A stretch of DNA of 64,000 nt from Sphingobacterium hotanense (lineage in GTDB: Bacteria; Bacteroidota; Bacteroidia; Sphingobacteriales; Sphingobacteriaceae): the NCBI RefSeq assembly GCF_008274825.1, contig NZ_CP030848.1, positions 4,401,618 to 4,465,617 on the forward strand, read 5' to 3'. The translations under genes and the position numbers were made by a program. The stretch's first letter is position 1. Each line of letters begins with the position of its first letter. Shown in pieces: positions 8,909 to 18,166 of the stretch. The notes under the pieces are model-generated. The model was not told the origin of the DNA, did no database searches, and worked only from the letters and a program-made list of their open reading frames with translations.

Positions 8909-10375
8909 TTAATCCACTAAATTTTTCAATAGTTCATCCAAACATACCGTTGCATATGTCGACTCTTGGTCGGAGTATGCGTATGGCAATATCAGATGAT
9001 TGTTATGGATAATCTGTCCACAAGAATAGAGGACGTTTGGTACATAACCATTTCGCTCGGTTTCATTGGCAAACAAAAGCGGTTTTTTCAGTTTTCCGAT
9101 TACTTTAGTAGGGTCTTCAAGATCCAATAAAAGAGCGCCGATGGAATATTCGCGCATAGGACCTACGGAATGGGTAATAACCAACCATCCTTCTTTGGTC
9201 TCTACCGGTGACCCACAGTTTCCTACTTGAATAAATTCCCACGGGTATTCAGGTTCTCCAACAAGCTTAATCTCCTCGTGCCAATTGGTGAGGGAGTTGG
9301 AGAATGCCACGTAGCTATTTTCTCCATCTACACGGCAGAGCATAGCATATTTCCCCTTAATTTTCCGCGGAAATAGAGCTGCGCCCTTGTTAGCGATTTT
9401 ACCGTTTAAAGGCTGTATTTTGAAGTTGACAAAATCCTTAGTAGACAATAGTTTTGGAAGAATTGAATATCCATCATACGCAGTATAAGTAGCATAGTAT
9501 GTTGCTTTGCCTTTGTCGGAAATAAACTGTACAAAACGAGCATCTTCGATTCCGTTTTTCTCGGTATCCGATATGGGGAAAATAACCCGTTCTGAGATAG
9601 AAGTATCGCGGGAATAAGATATTTCATAATGCGAGGATGCTAACCACAGCATTTGTTGCATTAGAATCTGACTGTCGTAACTTAAATCTTCCTGTTCCTC
9701 TTTTATTTCCCTGACGAAACGTTGCAACTCGTCGTAGGTAAAAGTGTCCGTCAGCTTGTCTTCAATTACCTTTTGCACATGCTCTTCCGGCTGATGCAAA
9801 TCAACGAGCCTTTCGATGAATTCCGCTTTTTTATAACGGTGATTTTTAATATGCTTGGGTTTATCCAATAATATACCGACTTCATCGAGATGTATATCTA
9901 AGTTTTTGTCGATAACGGCGGACCGGAATACGATTGACGAAAGATGCCCCTCGCCCACCGCTCTGAAGCTCATAATAATTCTTTTTTCTCCTTCATGCGT
10001 TTGCGATTGATCGGGCGACAGCACGATAGAGGGATTGAAGTACGCCGCCGCTTCAATAGAATACTCCATCGTAAAGTACGAACCTATCAGTAAGATATCC
10101 TCATCGGAAAGCGATTGCTTGCTGATCTTCAGCTCCTTGAGTATTGGTTCGACGACGGTAAAATTTCGTTCCAGTATGTTGATGATACTGCGATGTCGAC
10201 TAGCGTAATTTCGGAGAATTTGATTAAGTATGCTTTCCTTATCAACCTCTGACATGCTCAACACCCGATTGATTATCTTTTTCGAGCGTTCTGGCGATAA
10301 GACGAATCTTCGCGCGAGTACTCTATCCAGTTTAGGTTTAAAGAATATGTTTTTTCGAGTTATTGTAATTCCCAT
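8909..10375 (-). CDS. GH130 family beta-mannoside phosphorylase or mannosidase
   Basis: The 488-residue cytoplasmic protein matches glycoside hydrolase family 130: NPSIVLSPDQ, SFRAVGEGHLSS, NGIEDARF (family acidic residue), NKGAALFPRKIKGKYAML, GNCGSPVETKEGW and NGYVPNVLYSCG occur in order from about residue 115 to 465. GH130 members phosphorolyse or hydrolyse beta-mannosides. The N-terminal extension of about 110 residues and the absence of a signal peptide point to an intracellular, larger subgroup related to beta-1,2-mannosidases; that subgroup assignment is inferred. It is transcribed away from a GT4 gene and an alpha/alpha-barrel gene, suggesting one glycan system with a turnover arm and a synthesis arm. 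Confidence 0.85.
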   Translation of the reverse strand: MGITITRKNIFFKPKLDRVLARRFVLSPERSKKIINRVLSMSEVDKESILNQILRNYASRHRSIINILERNFTVVEPILKELKISKQSLSDEDILLIGSYFTMEYSIEAAAYFNPSIVLSPDQSQTHEGEKRIIMSFRAVGEGHLSSIVFRSAVIDKNLDIHLDEVGILLDKPKHIKNHRYKKAEFIERLVDLHQPEEHVQKVIEDKLTDTFTYDELQRFVREIKEEQEDLSYDSQILMQQMLWLASSHYEISYSRDTSISERVIFPISDTEKNGIEDARFVQFISDKGKATYYATYTAYDGYSILPKLLSTKDFVNFKIQPLNGKIANKGAALFPRKIKGKYAMLCRVDGENSYVAFSNSLTNWHEEIKLVGEPEYPWEFIQVGNCGSPVETKEGWLVITHSVGPMREYSIGALLLDLEDPTKVIGKLKKPLLFANETERNGYVPNVLYSCGQIIHNNHLILPYAYSDQESTYATVCLDELLKNLVD

Positions 10376-10529
10376 ATTATTTTATTTAGTAGGTTTTGTT
10401 ATAACATCTAAATCCCTAAAAGTGTTCATTGTCAGATTGATTTAATATTTAACCAACGAGAGCGAACATTTAGCCATTTGGCTTGTTCATTAAATGCACT
10501 GGCTGCAGAGGCATAAATCAAAGATTTAC

Positions 10530-11747
10530 ATGAAAAGGACATTAATAATAGGAACTTACCTTCCGAGGCAATGTGGAATTGCAACATTTAGTCATGATTT
10601 GTACAAATCATTAGTTGAGAACGGGAAAGAGGCGGAGATTATGGCTATTTCCAATGGCTCGGAACAAAACTTTCCGAAGCAGGTGGTCTATTCTGTACAG
10701 CAGCACGAAAAGGAAGAATATATTTCTGCGGGCGATTGGATCAATCAAAATGACTACGATTGCTGTATCTTACAGCATGAATTTGGAATTTTTGGAGGAT
10801 CTGCCGGCGATCACATTTTGCCTTTGTTGGAACAACTTACTATTCCTATTATCAGTAATCTACATACCGTGTTGGATTCTCCATCAGTCGATGAAAAGCG
10901 CGTGATTAAGCGATTAGCGGAGTTGAGCAGCAAGATTACGGTGATGACCGATCGCGCTATCCGTGTTTTAACGGACGTCTATCATATCCCTCGTTCCAAG
11001 ATCAAGTTAATTCCTCACGGTGTGCCGGATTTTCAAATAACCGCAGAAGAGGCGAAGGAGTATTTAGGTTTGGAGGGAAAGACCGTGATGCTATCTTTTG
11101 GTCTGTTGGGGAGAAGTAAAGGCTATGAGGTGGCAATTGAAGCCGTTTCGAAGATTAAAGATGATAATTTCTTGTACATCATCCTTGGGGCGACGCATCC
11201 AAACGTATTGCTGCATGAGGGCGAAAGTTATAAGAACGAATTGATACAACAGGCGGCCAGCCTTGGTTTGAGCGGGAAGGTTATGTTCGTTAATAAGTAT
11301 GCAAGCGATGCGCTTTTGCAGATTTATTTAAAAGCATGTGATATTTATGTCACGCCTTATCCGAATGTAAACCAGATGAGCAGTGGCACCCTTACCTTTG
11401 CTTTAGGCGCTGGTGCCGCAGTCCTGTCCACACCGTATTGGTATGCAAAAGATCTGTTAGCGGATGACCGCGGCTGCTTATTTGATTTCAATGATTCCGA
11501 AGGGCTTGCAGAGTGCCTAAATCGCTTATTGAGCAACCCATTATTAATGAATTCTTACAGAAATCGTGCATTAGCCTATGGAAAGAAAATGTCTTGGCCA
11601 AATGTGGGCAAGCAGCAGATTGAATTGATTCGTAGCTTAATGCCTAAGGAAACCAGCGGAGTGGTGAAAGCATTAACGGTTAAGAATGAATTTACTCAGT
11701 TGCTCCCGCTAAAACATCAATCGCAACGTAGAACAGCAAACAACTAG
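10530..11747 (+). CDS. GT4 family glycosyltransferase
   Basis: The 405-residue protein is a GT-B fold transferase. The N-terminal half has IIGTYLPRQCGIATFSHDLY and LQHEFGIFGG, and the C-terminal half has KLIPHGVPDF, SFGLLGRSKGYEVAIEAV and TPYPNVNQMSSGTLTFALGAG, where the donor-binding loop of GT4 enzymes lies. I chose the ATG at 10530 over one 12 codons upstream because MKRTLIIGTYLPR is the usual start of this family. It probably transfers a sugar from a nucleotide-sugar donor in the cytoplasm. The next gene starts 16 bases after the stop. Gene order next to GH130 suggests an oligo-mannoside product, which is inference. Confidence 0.87.
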   Translation: MKRTLIIGTYLPRQCGIATFSHDLYKSLVENGKEAEIMAISNGSEQNFPKQVVYSVQQHEKEEYISAGDWINQNDYDCCILQHEFGIFGGSAGDHILPLLEQLTIPIISNLHTVLDSPSVDEKRVIKRLAELSSKITVMTDRAIRVLTDVYHIPRSKIKLIPHGVPDFQITAEEAKEYLGLEGKTVMLSFGLLGRSKGYEVAIEAVSKIKDDNFLYIILGATHPNVLLHEGESYKNELIQQAASLGLSGKVMFVNKYASDALLQIYLKACDIYVTPYPNVNQMSSGTLTFALGAGAAVLSTPYWYAKDLLADDRGCLFDFNDSEGLAECLNRLLSNPLLMNSYRNRALAYGKKMSWPNVGKQQIELIRSLMPKETSGVVKALTVKNEFTQLLPLKHQSQRRTANN

Positions 11748-11763
11748 AAAGGGATTATAGATA

Positions 11764-12837
11764 TTGAATAAAGAAGATATAAATCAGGAAGTTGAGCGCT
11801 TTTTCGAGGCGGTACCTCGTTTGGATTTACGATATATCGAGAAGATAAGTAGCCCGACAGGAATCTATCAGCATGCTTTATATAATATTCCTGACTATAG
11901 ACATGGATATTGTCTGGACGATAATTGCCGGGCAATGCTTTTGTTTGTACTAGCGGATCAGTATGGTCATCCGACTTTGGAACATCCACTTTTTCGAGCT
12001 TACCTCTCGTTTATCGCATACTCCCAACAGGACGACGGGAGGTTTCGTAATTTTATGTCTTATGATCTTCGATTTCTCGAAGATGTAGGCTCCGATGATA
12101 GTGTTGGTCGCTGTATTTGGTCTTTAGGTGTGCTATTGGCCAATGAACGGTTTTCGGCCTATCATCCATTAGCGTTCGATCTTTTTAATCGTTCCATACC
12201 CCACTTCTCAGGCTTTCGATCCGTTCGAGCGGTCGCTTATCTGATTTTGGGACTAGTAGACGCGCTAGCATACAGGCCCAATGACGGACAGTATTTAGAG
12301 AAATTGCAGGATCTATCGACTTTTTTGGTAAATGAGTATCGGGCATGTGCGACTGACAACTGGCGTTGGTATGAAGAGATAATTTCCTATGATAATGCGG
12401 TTGTTCCTCTGAGTTTGATTCGCGCCGCCCGGTTGCTTAGAAAAAAGGATTGGGAAGAAATCGGTCTAGAAAGTTTCCATTTTTTGGATAAAATATTATT
12501 TCGAGAGAGCCATCTTTCGATTGTTGGTAATGAGGGTTGGTATAGAAGAGGCGAGGAACCAAGTGTATTTGGTCAGCAACCTATTGAGGTTCCCTCGATT
12601 ATGTTACTGTATCAGGAGGTATATAGTTTGGATGGGAGAGAAGTCTGGTTGGAGAAGGCGAATATGGCCTTTCTGTGGTATTTAGGGAAGAATGATATGG
12701 GAAGGAGTTTATATAATCCGGTGGAAGGCTCTTGTTATGACGGGTTGGAATCTTATGGAGTAAATAAGAACCAAGGTGCCGAAAGTAACTTGGCTTTTTG
12801 GATGAGTTATTTGTTGGTGCGGCGGTCGCATGGATAA
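11764..12837 (+). CDS. Alpha/alpha-barrel protein partnered with the GT4
   Basis: The 357-residue product looks like an (alpha/alpha)6 toroid. Motifs include GYCLDDNCRAMLL near residue 47, DDGRFRNFMSYDLRFLEDVG, SVGRCIWSLG, NWRWYEEIISYDNAVVP and GQQPIEVPSIMLLYQE. Conserved aspartate, tryptophan and tyrosine positions suggest a sugar-binding cavity. In other bacteria similar domains follow GT4 domains, sometimes fused, but the reaction is unknown to me. The start appears to be TTG, preceded by AGAAAGG, because the first in-frame ATG lies past the conserved motif. It should be co-transcribed with the upstream glycosyltransferase. Confidence 0.75.
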   Translation: MNKEDINQEVERFFEAVPRLDLRYIEKISSPTGIYQHALYNIPDYRHGYCLDDNCRAMLLFVLADQYGHPTLEHPLFRAYLSFIAYSQQDDGRFRNFMSYDLRFLEDVGSDDSVGRCIWSLGVLLANERFSAYHPLAFDLFNRSIPHFSGFRSVRAVAYLILGLVDALAYRPNDGQYLEKLQDLSTFLVNEYRACATDNWRWYEEIISYDNAVVPLSLIRAARLLRKKDWEEIGLESFHFLDKILFRESHLSIVGNEGWYRRGEEPSVFGQQPIEVPSIMLLYQEVYSLDGREVWLEKANMAFLWYLGKNDMGRSLYNPVEGSCYDGLESYGVNKNQGAESNLAFWMSYLLVRRSHG

Positions 12838-13508
12838 AAAACCAACTTGGGCTAAACTTCATAAGGTCATTTTCATTACTGAGCCAATCGACTTGAACCG
12901 TTGCTTATAATTCCTTCATTTGGATACATACTCATTTAATACAATCGATAGCGTGGCTTTCCTTTGATAGCGCTTATACCCAAACGAAATCGGGCGTTCT
13001 ATTTCATGTTAGCAGGGAGGTGAAGAAGTTATTGGGGGTTCGGGGTCAAACTCTTCTAAACTTTAAATGGATACAAATTTCGCCCCATGCTTTGCGGTCG
13101 CTATTCATCTGGATGAATATTCCTTTGTACTCTCCAAATGCTTCATTAGTCCTCTATTCACGAGCCTTCTTACAAAAACTTTCCTACACAGCCCCTATTC
13201 TCAACATAACTTGCCTAAGAAGATGTTTGAATGAATTTTTATACGGAAATGCCAATACGCGGCAAGAATATCATACGCTATTCTTCCAATTAATGTAGCA
13301 ACCGATGCGAACCAAAGCTTAGACTATGAAGAAATCTACAGAGGTAAACTTCAAGTCCAATTAATTTTAAGCGCGCGAAGCCAATAAGAACATGTCATGT
13401 AAAAAATTATATAACCTGCTAACAAAGCTAGTATACGTTAGACCAATATTATACAGCCAATCTTCCAATGAAACCCTTTGCTTAGGCAAGCCATATACGA
13501 CTTTAAAA
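12838..13508. other. Gap of 671 bases without a convincing gene, possibly decayed coding DNA
   Basis: An ATG at 12830 overlaps the upstream stop and begins a 26-codon frame (MDKKPTWAKLHKVIF...) that ends near 12910. Another frame then stays open from about 12908 to 13298 but gives a composition I cannot relate to any family. The sequence looks like a once-coupled downstream gene that has decayed, but no homology proves it. I see no terminator, RNA gene or insertion-sequence end here. Confidence 0.35.
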
Positions 13509-14258
13509 TCATTTCGGTTTGATAAAGATATGCTTGACGCTTTCGTTATTGGTATCACGCTCATCGATAGCAAACTTCTTCGTGTCTTTTATCAGCGGCA
13601 ATAGCTTTTGAAAGCCATAATTTCGGGGGTCGAAATCAGGTTTCTTCTTGAGGATATAATTTCCTAGATGCGCTAAGAATGTCCATCCCGTCTCATCCGC
13701 CAAATCATTCACACTTTCCGTTAATATTCTAATGGTTTCTTTGTCCACTTTGCTGATCGGTTCTTCCTTCTTCGCTCGTCGCGCCGTTGTAGCCCTTGCT
13801 GAAGGTTTCTCTACCTTTTCCGCAGTCGCCTTCAAAATTTCTAAATAAATAAACTTGTCACAGGCCGAAATAAAAGGTTTTGGCGTCTTTTTCTCGCCAA
13901 AGCCGATCACACGCATGCCTGCCTCTCGTAGTCGGGTCGCTAATCGCGTAAAATCGCTGTCACTAGAAACAATGCAGAAACCAGTAACCTTTTCCGAATA
14001 CAAGATATCCATCGCGTCAATGATCATCGCGCTATCGGTAGAATTCTTGCCTATCGTGTAACTGTATTGCTGAATTGGGGTAATCGCATTTTCCAATAAC
14101 ACCGCTTTCCATCCGGAAACTCTGGAGGTCGTCCAATCCGCATAGATTCTTTTGATGGTGGGAGTCCCATTTTTCGCAATTTCTTCCAGCATCTCTTTCA
14201 CGTTGGAATAAGGAACATTATCCGCGTCGATCAATACCGCCAATTTATCTTCTTTCAT
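13509..14258 (-). CDS. NYN domain nuclease-like protein with OST-HTH/LOTUS domain
   Basis: The 249-residue protein begins with a NYN (LabA/PIN-like) domain: AVLIDADNVPYSN near residues 7-19, STDSAMIIDAMDILYS near 90 and CIVSSDSDFTRLATRLREAG near 110. The acidic residues are those expected to bind metal in PIN-like nucleases. After a basic linker (ARATTARRAKKEE), residues about 170-249 form an OST-HTH/LOTUS domain (WTFLAHLGNYILKKKPDFDP, YGFQKLLPLI), a fold associated with RNA binding. The domain pair suggests RNA processing or decay, though no target is known. It borders the recombinase debris at 14.4 kb and could be chromosomal or island cargo. Confidence 0.85.
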   Translation of the reverse strand: MKEDKLAVLIDADNVPYSNVKEMLEEIAKNGTPTIKRIYADWTTSRVSGWKAVLLENAITPIQQYSYTIGKNSTDSAMIIDAMDILYSEKVTGFCIVSSDSDFTRLATRLREAGMRVIGFGEKKTPKPFISACDKFIYLEILKATAEKVEKPSARATTARRAKKEEPISKVDKETIRILTESVNDLADETGWTFLAHLGNYILKKKPDFDPRNYGFQKLLPLIKDTKKFAIDERDTNNESVKHIFIKPK

Positions 14259-14439
14259 CGAGTACCTCTTTAGTTTATCGGATGACTTCTAACAGCATAA
14301 GCAATTTACAAATAAATGCACGCTTGAGAAAGACATTCTCAAATAATAAAAAAGTCTAAATAATTAATGCGAAGCGTACCGGCCTCTCTTTGCTCTACTC
14401 CTCGTTCAAAGAGCGGATTCCATCCCTGTTTAATTTCGC

Positions 14440-14622
14440 ACGAACAAGAGTTCTTATATCTAGCTGAAAACAATATTGTTAAGGGAAACATATGATAATT
14501 GACTCGATGTTCCCTGAATTTTTGGTATTTCACAGCACGCCACATCCAGCCTCAAAACTCGATTAAGCCATCACGCTCATCAATCATAAGGCAAGTAAAT
14601 TCTGAGTAATAAAAATGGGACA
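14440..14622 (+). pseudogene. Decayed C-terminal end of a serine recombinase (older copy)
   Basis: In one frame this reads SMFPEFLVFHSTPH, a stop, AITLINHKASKF and a stop (TAA at 14564-14566, TGA at 14603-14605). It aligns position by position with SMFPEFLEFDGTRH and AIALIYQNNSKL in the remnant at 26121-26390. DNA identity is highest around CGATGTTCCC and GAATTTTTGG. That phrase pattern is typical of the C-terminus of Bacteroidota site-specific serine recombinases. No upstream catalytic domain survives. The remnant runs directly into a terminator-like sequence and a tRNA-Lys 3'-end remnant, the same order as at 26.4 kb. Confidence 0.6.
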
Positions 14623-14680
14623 AGTTTATTTTTCTAAACTTACCCCAAGTAGTGAACCCGCTGGTGCAAAACTCGAACCA
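14611..14680. repeat. Decayed copy of the tRNA-Lys 3' end plus its terminator (candidate attL)
   Basis: AAAAATGGGACAAGT at 14611-14625 is repeated exactly at 26376-26390. The following bases align with the terminator hairpin and the 3' strand of tRNA-Lys(CTT) at 26391-26435, at about three quarters of positions in a hand alignment. Similarity fades past the T loop, and the T stem no longer pairs, so this cannot be a working tRNA. A partial 3' tRNA copy facing an intact tRNA across a cargo region is the usual trace of tRNA-site integration. Confidence 0.6.
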
Positions 14681-15057
14681 TTTATTAGAAGATTTGAGGA
14701 GATTGAATAAGTTGAAAAAAGATGTAATCCAAAATGAAAACTGTGAATTCCTTTCGGCTTCTAAGCATAAATTAATTTGAAAAAGAAAACTGATATAGAG
14801 AAAATGAGGAGGAGTGAAAACATAAAATCAATTTTGTTTTTTCTTGATGAGTTGAAAATTTAATAGGGAAATTTTATAGAGAGATTACTGGCGAATTCTG
14901 AAACTATTTGAAAGATTTTGAAATGGTTTGTTATTTATAAATTTTTTAAAAATAATTATAGTTAGATAAAAAGCTACATTGTATTATCTCTTATGTTTTT
15001 TATATTGAATTATTGTAATAGATTTGAAGCATTTATGTATAGCTATCTTTAATATAT
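14681..15057. other. AT-rich gap without a gene
   Basis: This stretch is visibly poorer in G and C than its surroundings. It has only very short open frames, such as an 18-codon one starting near 14803. I see no tRNA, hairpin terminator or conserved promoter. It is the left margin of the inferred island, just upstream of the DUF389 gene. Confidence 0.5.
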
Positions 15058-16356
15058 ATGATTAAATTTATACGTTTTTTCAATCTTCATTATGGTGAGG
15101 ACGAGAAGGAAAAGGTCTTGGAAAATGTTATTTCCAATATTTCTTTTCGTGGAGCAAACCTTTGGATATTGGCTTGTGCCATCGTCATTGCTTCTGTAGG
15201 TTTAAATGTTAATTCAACTGCTGTTATTATCGGAGCAATGCTTATTTCGCCCTTAATGGGGCCTATTGTAGGCGCAGGATTCGCATTAGGAACATATGAC
15301 TTTGATTTGTTGAAGAAATCCGCTAAAAACCTTGCTATCGCTACTGCAGTTAGTTTACTGGTTTCTTTTTTATATTTTCTATTAAGTCCATTTAAGGAAG
15401 CGCAGTCAGAACTCCTAGCGCGTACCTCTCCAAATATCTATGATGTGCTGATTGCCTTTTTTGGAGGTTTGGTCGGCGTTATTGCCATTACACGGAAAGA
15501 GAAAGGCAATCCCATTCCAGGTGTCGCGATTGCAACAGCATTAATGCCTCCTCTTTGTACTGCTGGTTACGGCCTTGCTATTGGAAATTTCAGTTATTTT
15601 GGAGGAGCAATTTACCTTTATACAATTAACTGTTTTTTTATTTGTATATCCACTTTCCTGATTGTCAAACTGCTTAAATATCCTAAGGTAAAATTTGTAG
15701 ATACCTTACGTGAAAAGAGAATTACTCGAACGATTTCTGCACTTATTGTTATTATGCTTGTTCCTAGCTTTTACTTGGCTTATAGTCTTTTGCAGGAACG
15801 TAAGTTTGTCCAACAGGTTAACGCTTTTATCGAAAATGAATTTACCAATAAAGGGTATACACTAATTTATGAAAAGACGCACTTTAACAATAGAGCCAAA
15901 AAAATTGAACTAGCCTTTCTTGATAAGCGATTCGGCAACGATGAAATTAAAGATCTTCAAGCCCGTTTGGGTAGCTACCGTCTTGACGGAACTGAGTTAC
16001 TAATTCGGCAGGATACCAGCGACTTGAAAGGGGATATTCTTGCTGAAATACAAAAGCAATCACAGCATGTTTCTGAGAAAGACATTACGATTCAGAACCT
16101 CCGAAATGAGCTAGCAGCTTATACATTTAAAGATAGAGAAACCATTAAAGAGATTACCGCTCTGTACCCTGACCTTGCTCCATTTTCAATTGGTAAGCAG
16201 ACTGTTTTCGTGAATGCCGATAGCAGCTTCAATAGGACGGTACTACTGTATGATGCTGATAAAGAGCTCCCGAAAGAACAATTAAATCGCTTGTCGTCTT
16301 GGCTTAGTGTGAAGTTGAAATCAGACAGCGTCTTGGTCATGCAAAGTGCTGATTGA
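15058..16356 (+). CDS. DUF389 family membrane protein
   Basis: The 432-residue protein carries the DUF389 signature NSTAVIIGAMLISPLMGPIV near residues 51-70, then GIPGVAIATALMPPLC-like text (NPIPGVAIATALMPPLCTAG) near residue 155. About six to seven membrane helices occupy residues 30-240. The C-terminal 190 residues are soluble, with a predicted helical section and no known catalytic motif. The family's transport substrate is unknown. It stands alone on the plus strand at the left end of the ion-homeostasis island, so a role in ion or solute balance is an inference from neighbours. Confidence 0.87.
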   Translation: MIKFIRFFNLHYGEDEKEKVLENVISNISFRGANLWILACAIVIASVGLNVNSTAVIIGAMLISPLMGPIVGAGFALGTYDFDLLKKSAKNLAIATAVSLLVSFLYFLLSPFKEAQSELLARTSPNIYDVLIAFFGGLVGVIAITRKEKGNPIPGVAIATALMPPLCTAGYGLAIGNFSYFGGAIYLYTINCFFICISTFLIVKLLKYPKVKFVDTLREKRITRTISALIVIMLVPSFYLAYSLLQERKFVQQVNAFIENEFTNKGYTLIYEKTHFNNRAKKIELAFLDKRFGNDEIKDLQARLGSYRLDGTELLIRQDTSDLKGDILAEIQKQSQHVSEKDITIQNLRNELAAYTFKDRETIKEITALYPDLAPFSIGKQTVFVNADSSFNRTVLLYDADKELPKEQLNRLSSWLSVKLKSDSVLVMQSAD

Positions 16357-16969
16357 TCGTTGTGCTAATTTAGACCAGTACAGTTGACCTTATTGCAAGG
16401 GAGGGGACACCTATTATGGCAAAATTATTCAATGGAAAATTTGGTCAATATTTTGCTTTTTTTCTAAATATTGAATTTGTTTTTGGTGAATTTTTATTCT
16501 ATGGTTTGATAATTAACTTAAGATGGTTTGCTTTTTCTTTACGTGAAACATAGATGTGTTACGTAAATGCGCAAAACGATCTACTAGATCTTTTATGATT
16601 TGGGTCAAGCCAAGACTATCCTCGTCTTGTAGTAATGGGTTTATACAGTGAAGAGGAAAGTTAATCTGGCACTTGCTGAATTTTAAGTGGAAAATATCTG
16701 ACAATGAAAGAAAATAGGCGGATTTGTACCCTGATGGTTTCAATTTTTATTGCGATATCTACTTTTGTGATGATTTGGCAATGCTTAAAGTATCTATTTA
16801 ACTAAAATCAACATACGCTTTATTAAATCCCTAAACATTTCTTTAATTATTCGCGTTAAAATGTGTTTTCACTGTTATTTATAATAAAAAAATCATCGCC
16901 CAATTGATTATAGAACGATGATTAATAAAATGAGAATTACTTTCTTTTCTTAGATTGAATAGTTATCGT
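16357..16969. other. Gap of 613 bases with no assignable gene
   Basis: The only open frame of note is a 76-codon one on the minus strand (16513-16743), whose product I cannot match to any family. The region is AT-rich and lies between the DUF389 gene and the 3' end of nhaA. It may hold decayed insertion debris, but I found no inverted-repeat ends or transposase motifs. Confidence 0.4.
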
Positions 16970-18163
16970 TTATTTAATTGCGGTTCTAGAGATAGCGTTC
17001 CAGTTTTTTCCAGACCTCAAAACTAAATATCCAACCACACCCGCGAGCAGCGAAGTGAGCAGAATTGCTAATTTTGCTTCCGCGATATGAATGACAGATT
17101 CAAAGGATAGTAAAGCGATAAAAATAGACATGGTAAAGCCTATACCAGCTAATAACCCAACTCCAAGAATATGTCTCCAAGTTGAATTTTCGGGTAATGT
17201 AGACAGCTTTAATTTTTGACATAGAAAAGCGGTGAGTAAAATCCCGATAGGTTTACCTAATAATAAGCCTAGGGATATTCCCAATCCCAAAGATGAAGTT
17301 AAGCCCTGTACCATAGAACTTTCTAAGGTAATATTTGTATTTGCGAAGGCAAAGATAGGGATGATTAAAAGGTTAACCGGTTTTACCAATGCATGCTCCA
17401 GTCGTTCTAACGGTGATTCTATGTCCGTGTCGTTGGTAGGGATGGTCAAGGCTACTAATACACCTGCTATAGTTGCATGAATACCCGAGTGATGAACAAA
17501 ATACCATACAAAAACCCCTGGAATTAAATAAAGGTAAGGATTTTGTATGTTTAGTCTGTTCATAGCGATTAATACGGCTAATGCTATTGCGGCATAACCA
17601 AGGTACGTTGTCTCGATACCCGACGAATAGAAAAACGCAATGACTAAAATCGCGATAAGGTCGTCAACAATGGCTAATGCAGCTAAAAATATTTTCAGAC
17701 TAGCTGGCACCTTGTTGCCGAGCAAACTGATTACGGCTAGAGCGAATGCGATATCTGTCGCCATTGGAATTCCCCATCCCGACGCGGCCTCAGATCCGGC
17801 GTTCAAGCTTAAATAGACTAATGCTGGAACAACAGCTCCCCCCAATGCGCACAATATGGGTAGAGAGGCTTTCTTAGGTGAAGATAGTTCTCCTTCGACA
17901 ATTTCTCGTTTGATTTCCAGCCCTACCATTAGGAAGAAGATGGCCATCAATCCATCGTTTATCCATAAGAGGATGGAATATTTCAAGTGAATCGACTCAT
18001 TTTCAAATCCCAATTGTCGATCAAGTAGTTGTTGCAAAGGTTGAGCAAAACTGCTGTTGGCTACAATCATAGAAATAATGACAGCGAAAAATAGCAAGGT
18101 ACCTCCTGCATTACTAGAACGGAGGAAATTTTTAAATACGTTGAGGTTAATCAATTGAGGCAT
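16970..18163 (-). CDS. nhaA: Na+/H+ antiporter NhaA
   Basis: NhaA exports sodium in exchange for protons across the inner membrane, supporting pH and salt tolerance. The 397-residue protein has the expected dozen helices. It has the family phrases GLEIKREIVEGELS near residue 82, WGIPMATDIAFALAVISLLG near 130, and ALAIVDDLIAILVIAFF near 163, where the paired aspartates bind the ion. The length is complete. It starts three bases after the stop of the AGCS symporter gene and is probably last in a minus-strand operon trkH-trkA-AGCS-nhaA. Confidence 0.95.
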   Translation of the reverse strand: MPQLINLNVFKNFLRSSNAGGTLLFFAVIISMIVANSSFAQPLQQLLDRQLGFENESIHLKYSILLWINDGLMAIFFLMVGLEIKREIVEGELSSPKKASLPILCALGGAVVPALVYLSLNAGSEAASGWGIPMATDIAFALAVISLLGNKVPASLKIFLAALAIVDDLIAILVIAFFYSSGIETTYLGYAAIALAVLIAMNRLNIQNPYLYLIPGVFVWYFVHHSGIHATIAGVLVALTIPTNDTDIESPLERLEHALVKPVNLLIIPIFAFANTNITLESSMVQGLTSSLGLGISLGLLLGKPIGILLTAFLCQKLKLSTLPENSTWRHILGVGLLAGIGFTMSIFIALLSFESVIHIAEAKLAILLTSLLAGVVGYLVLRSGKNWNAISRTAIK

Positions 18164-18166
18164 AAT

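Noticed and set aside
13020-13298. 92-codon open frame on the plus strand
   Set aside because: Its composition is unlike the neighbouring proteins and it matches no family I know. It is treated as part of a decayed gap.
14339-14545. 68-codon open frame on the minus strand
   Set aside because: The sequence on the opposite strand aligns with the recombinase remnant, so this frame is a shadow.
16513-16743. 76-codon open frame on the minus strand
   Set aside because: No start context, partner gene or recognisable motif. The surrounding AT-rich gap makes chance opening likely.
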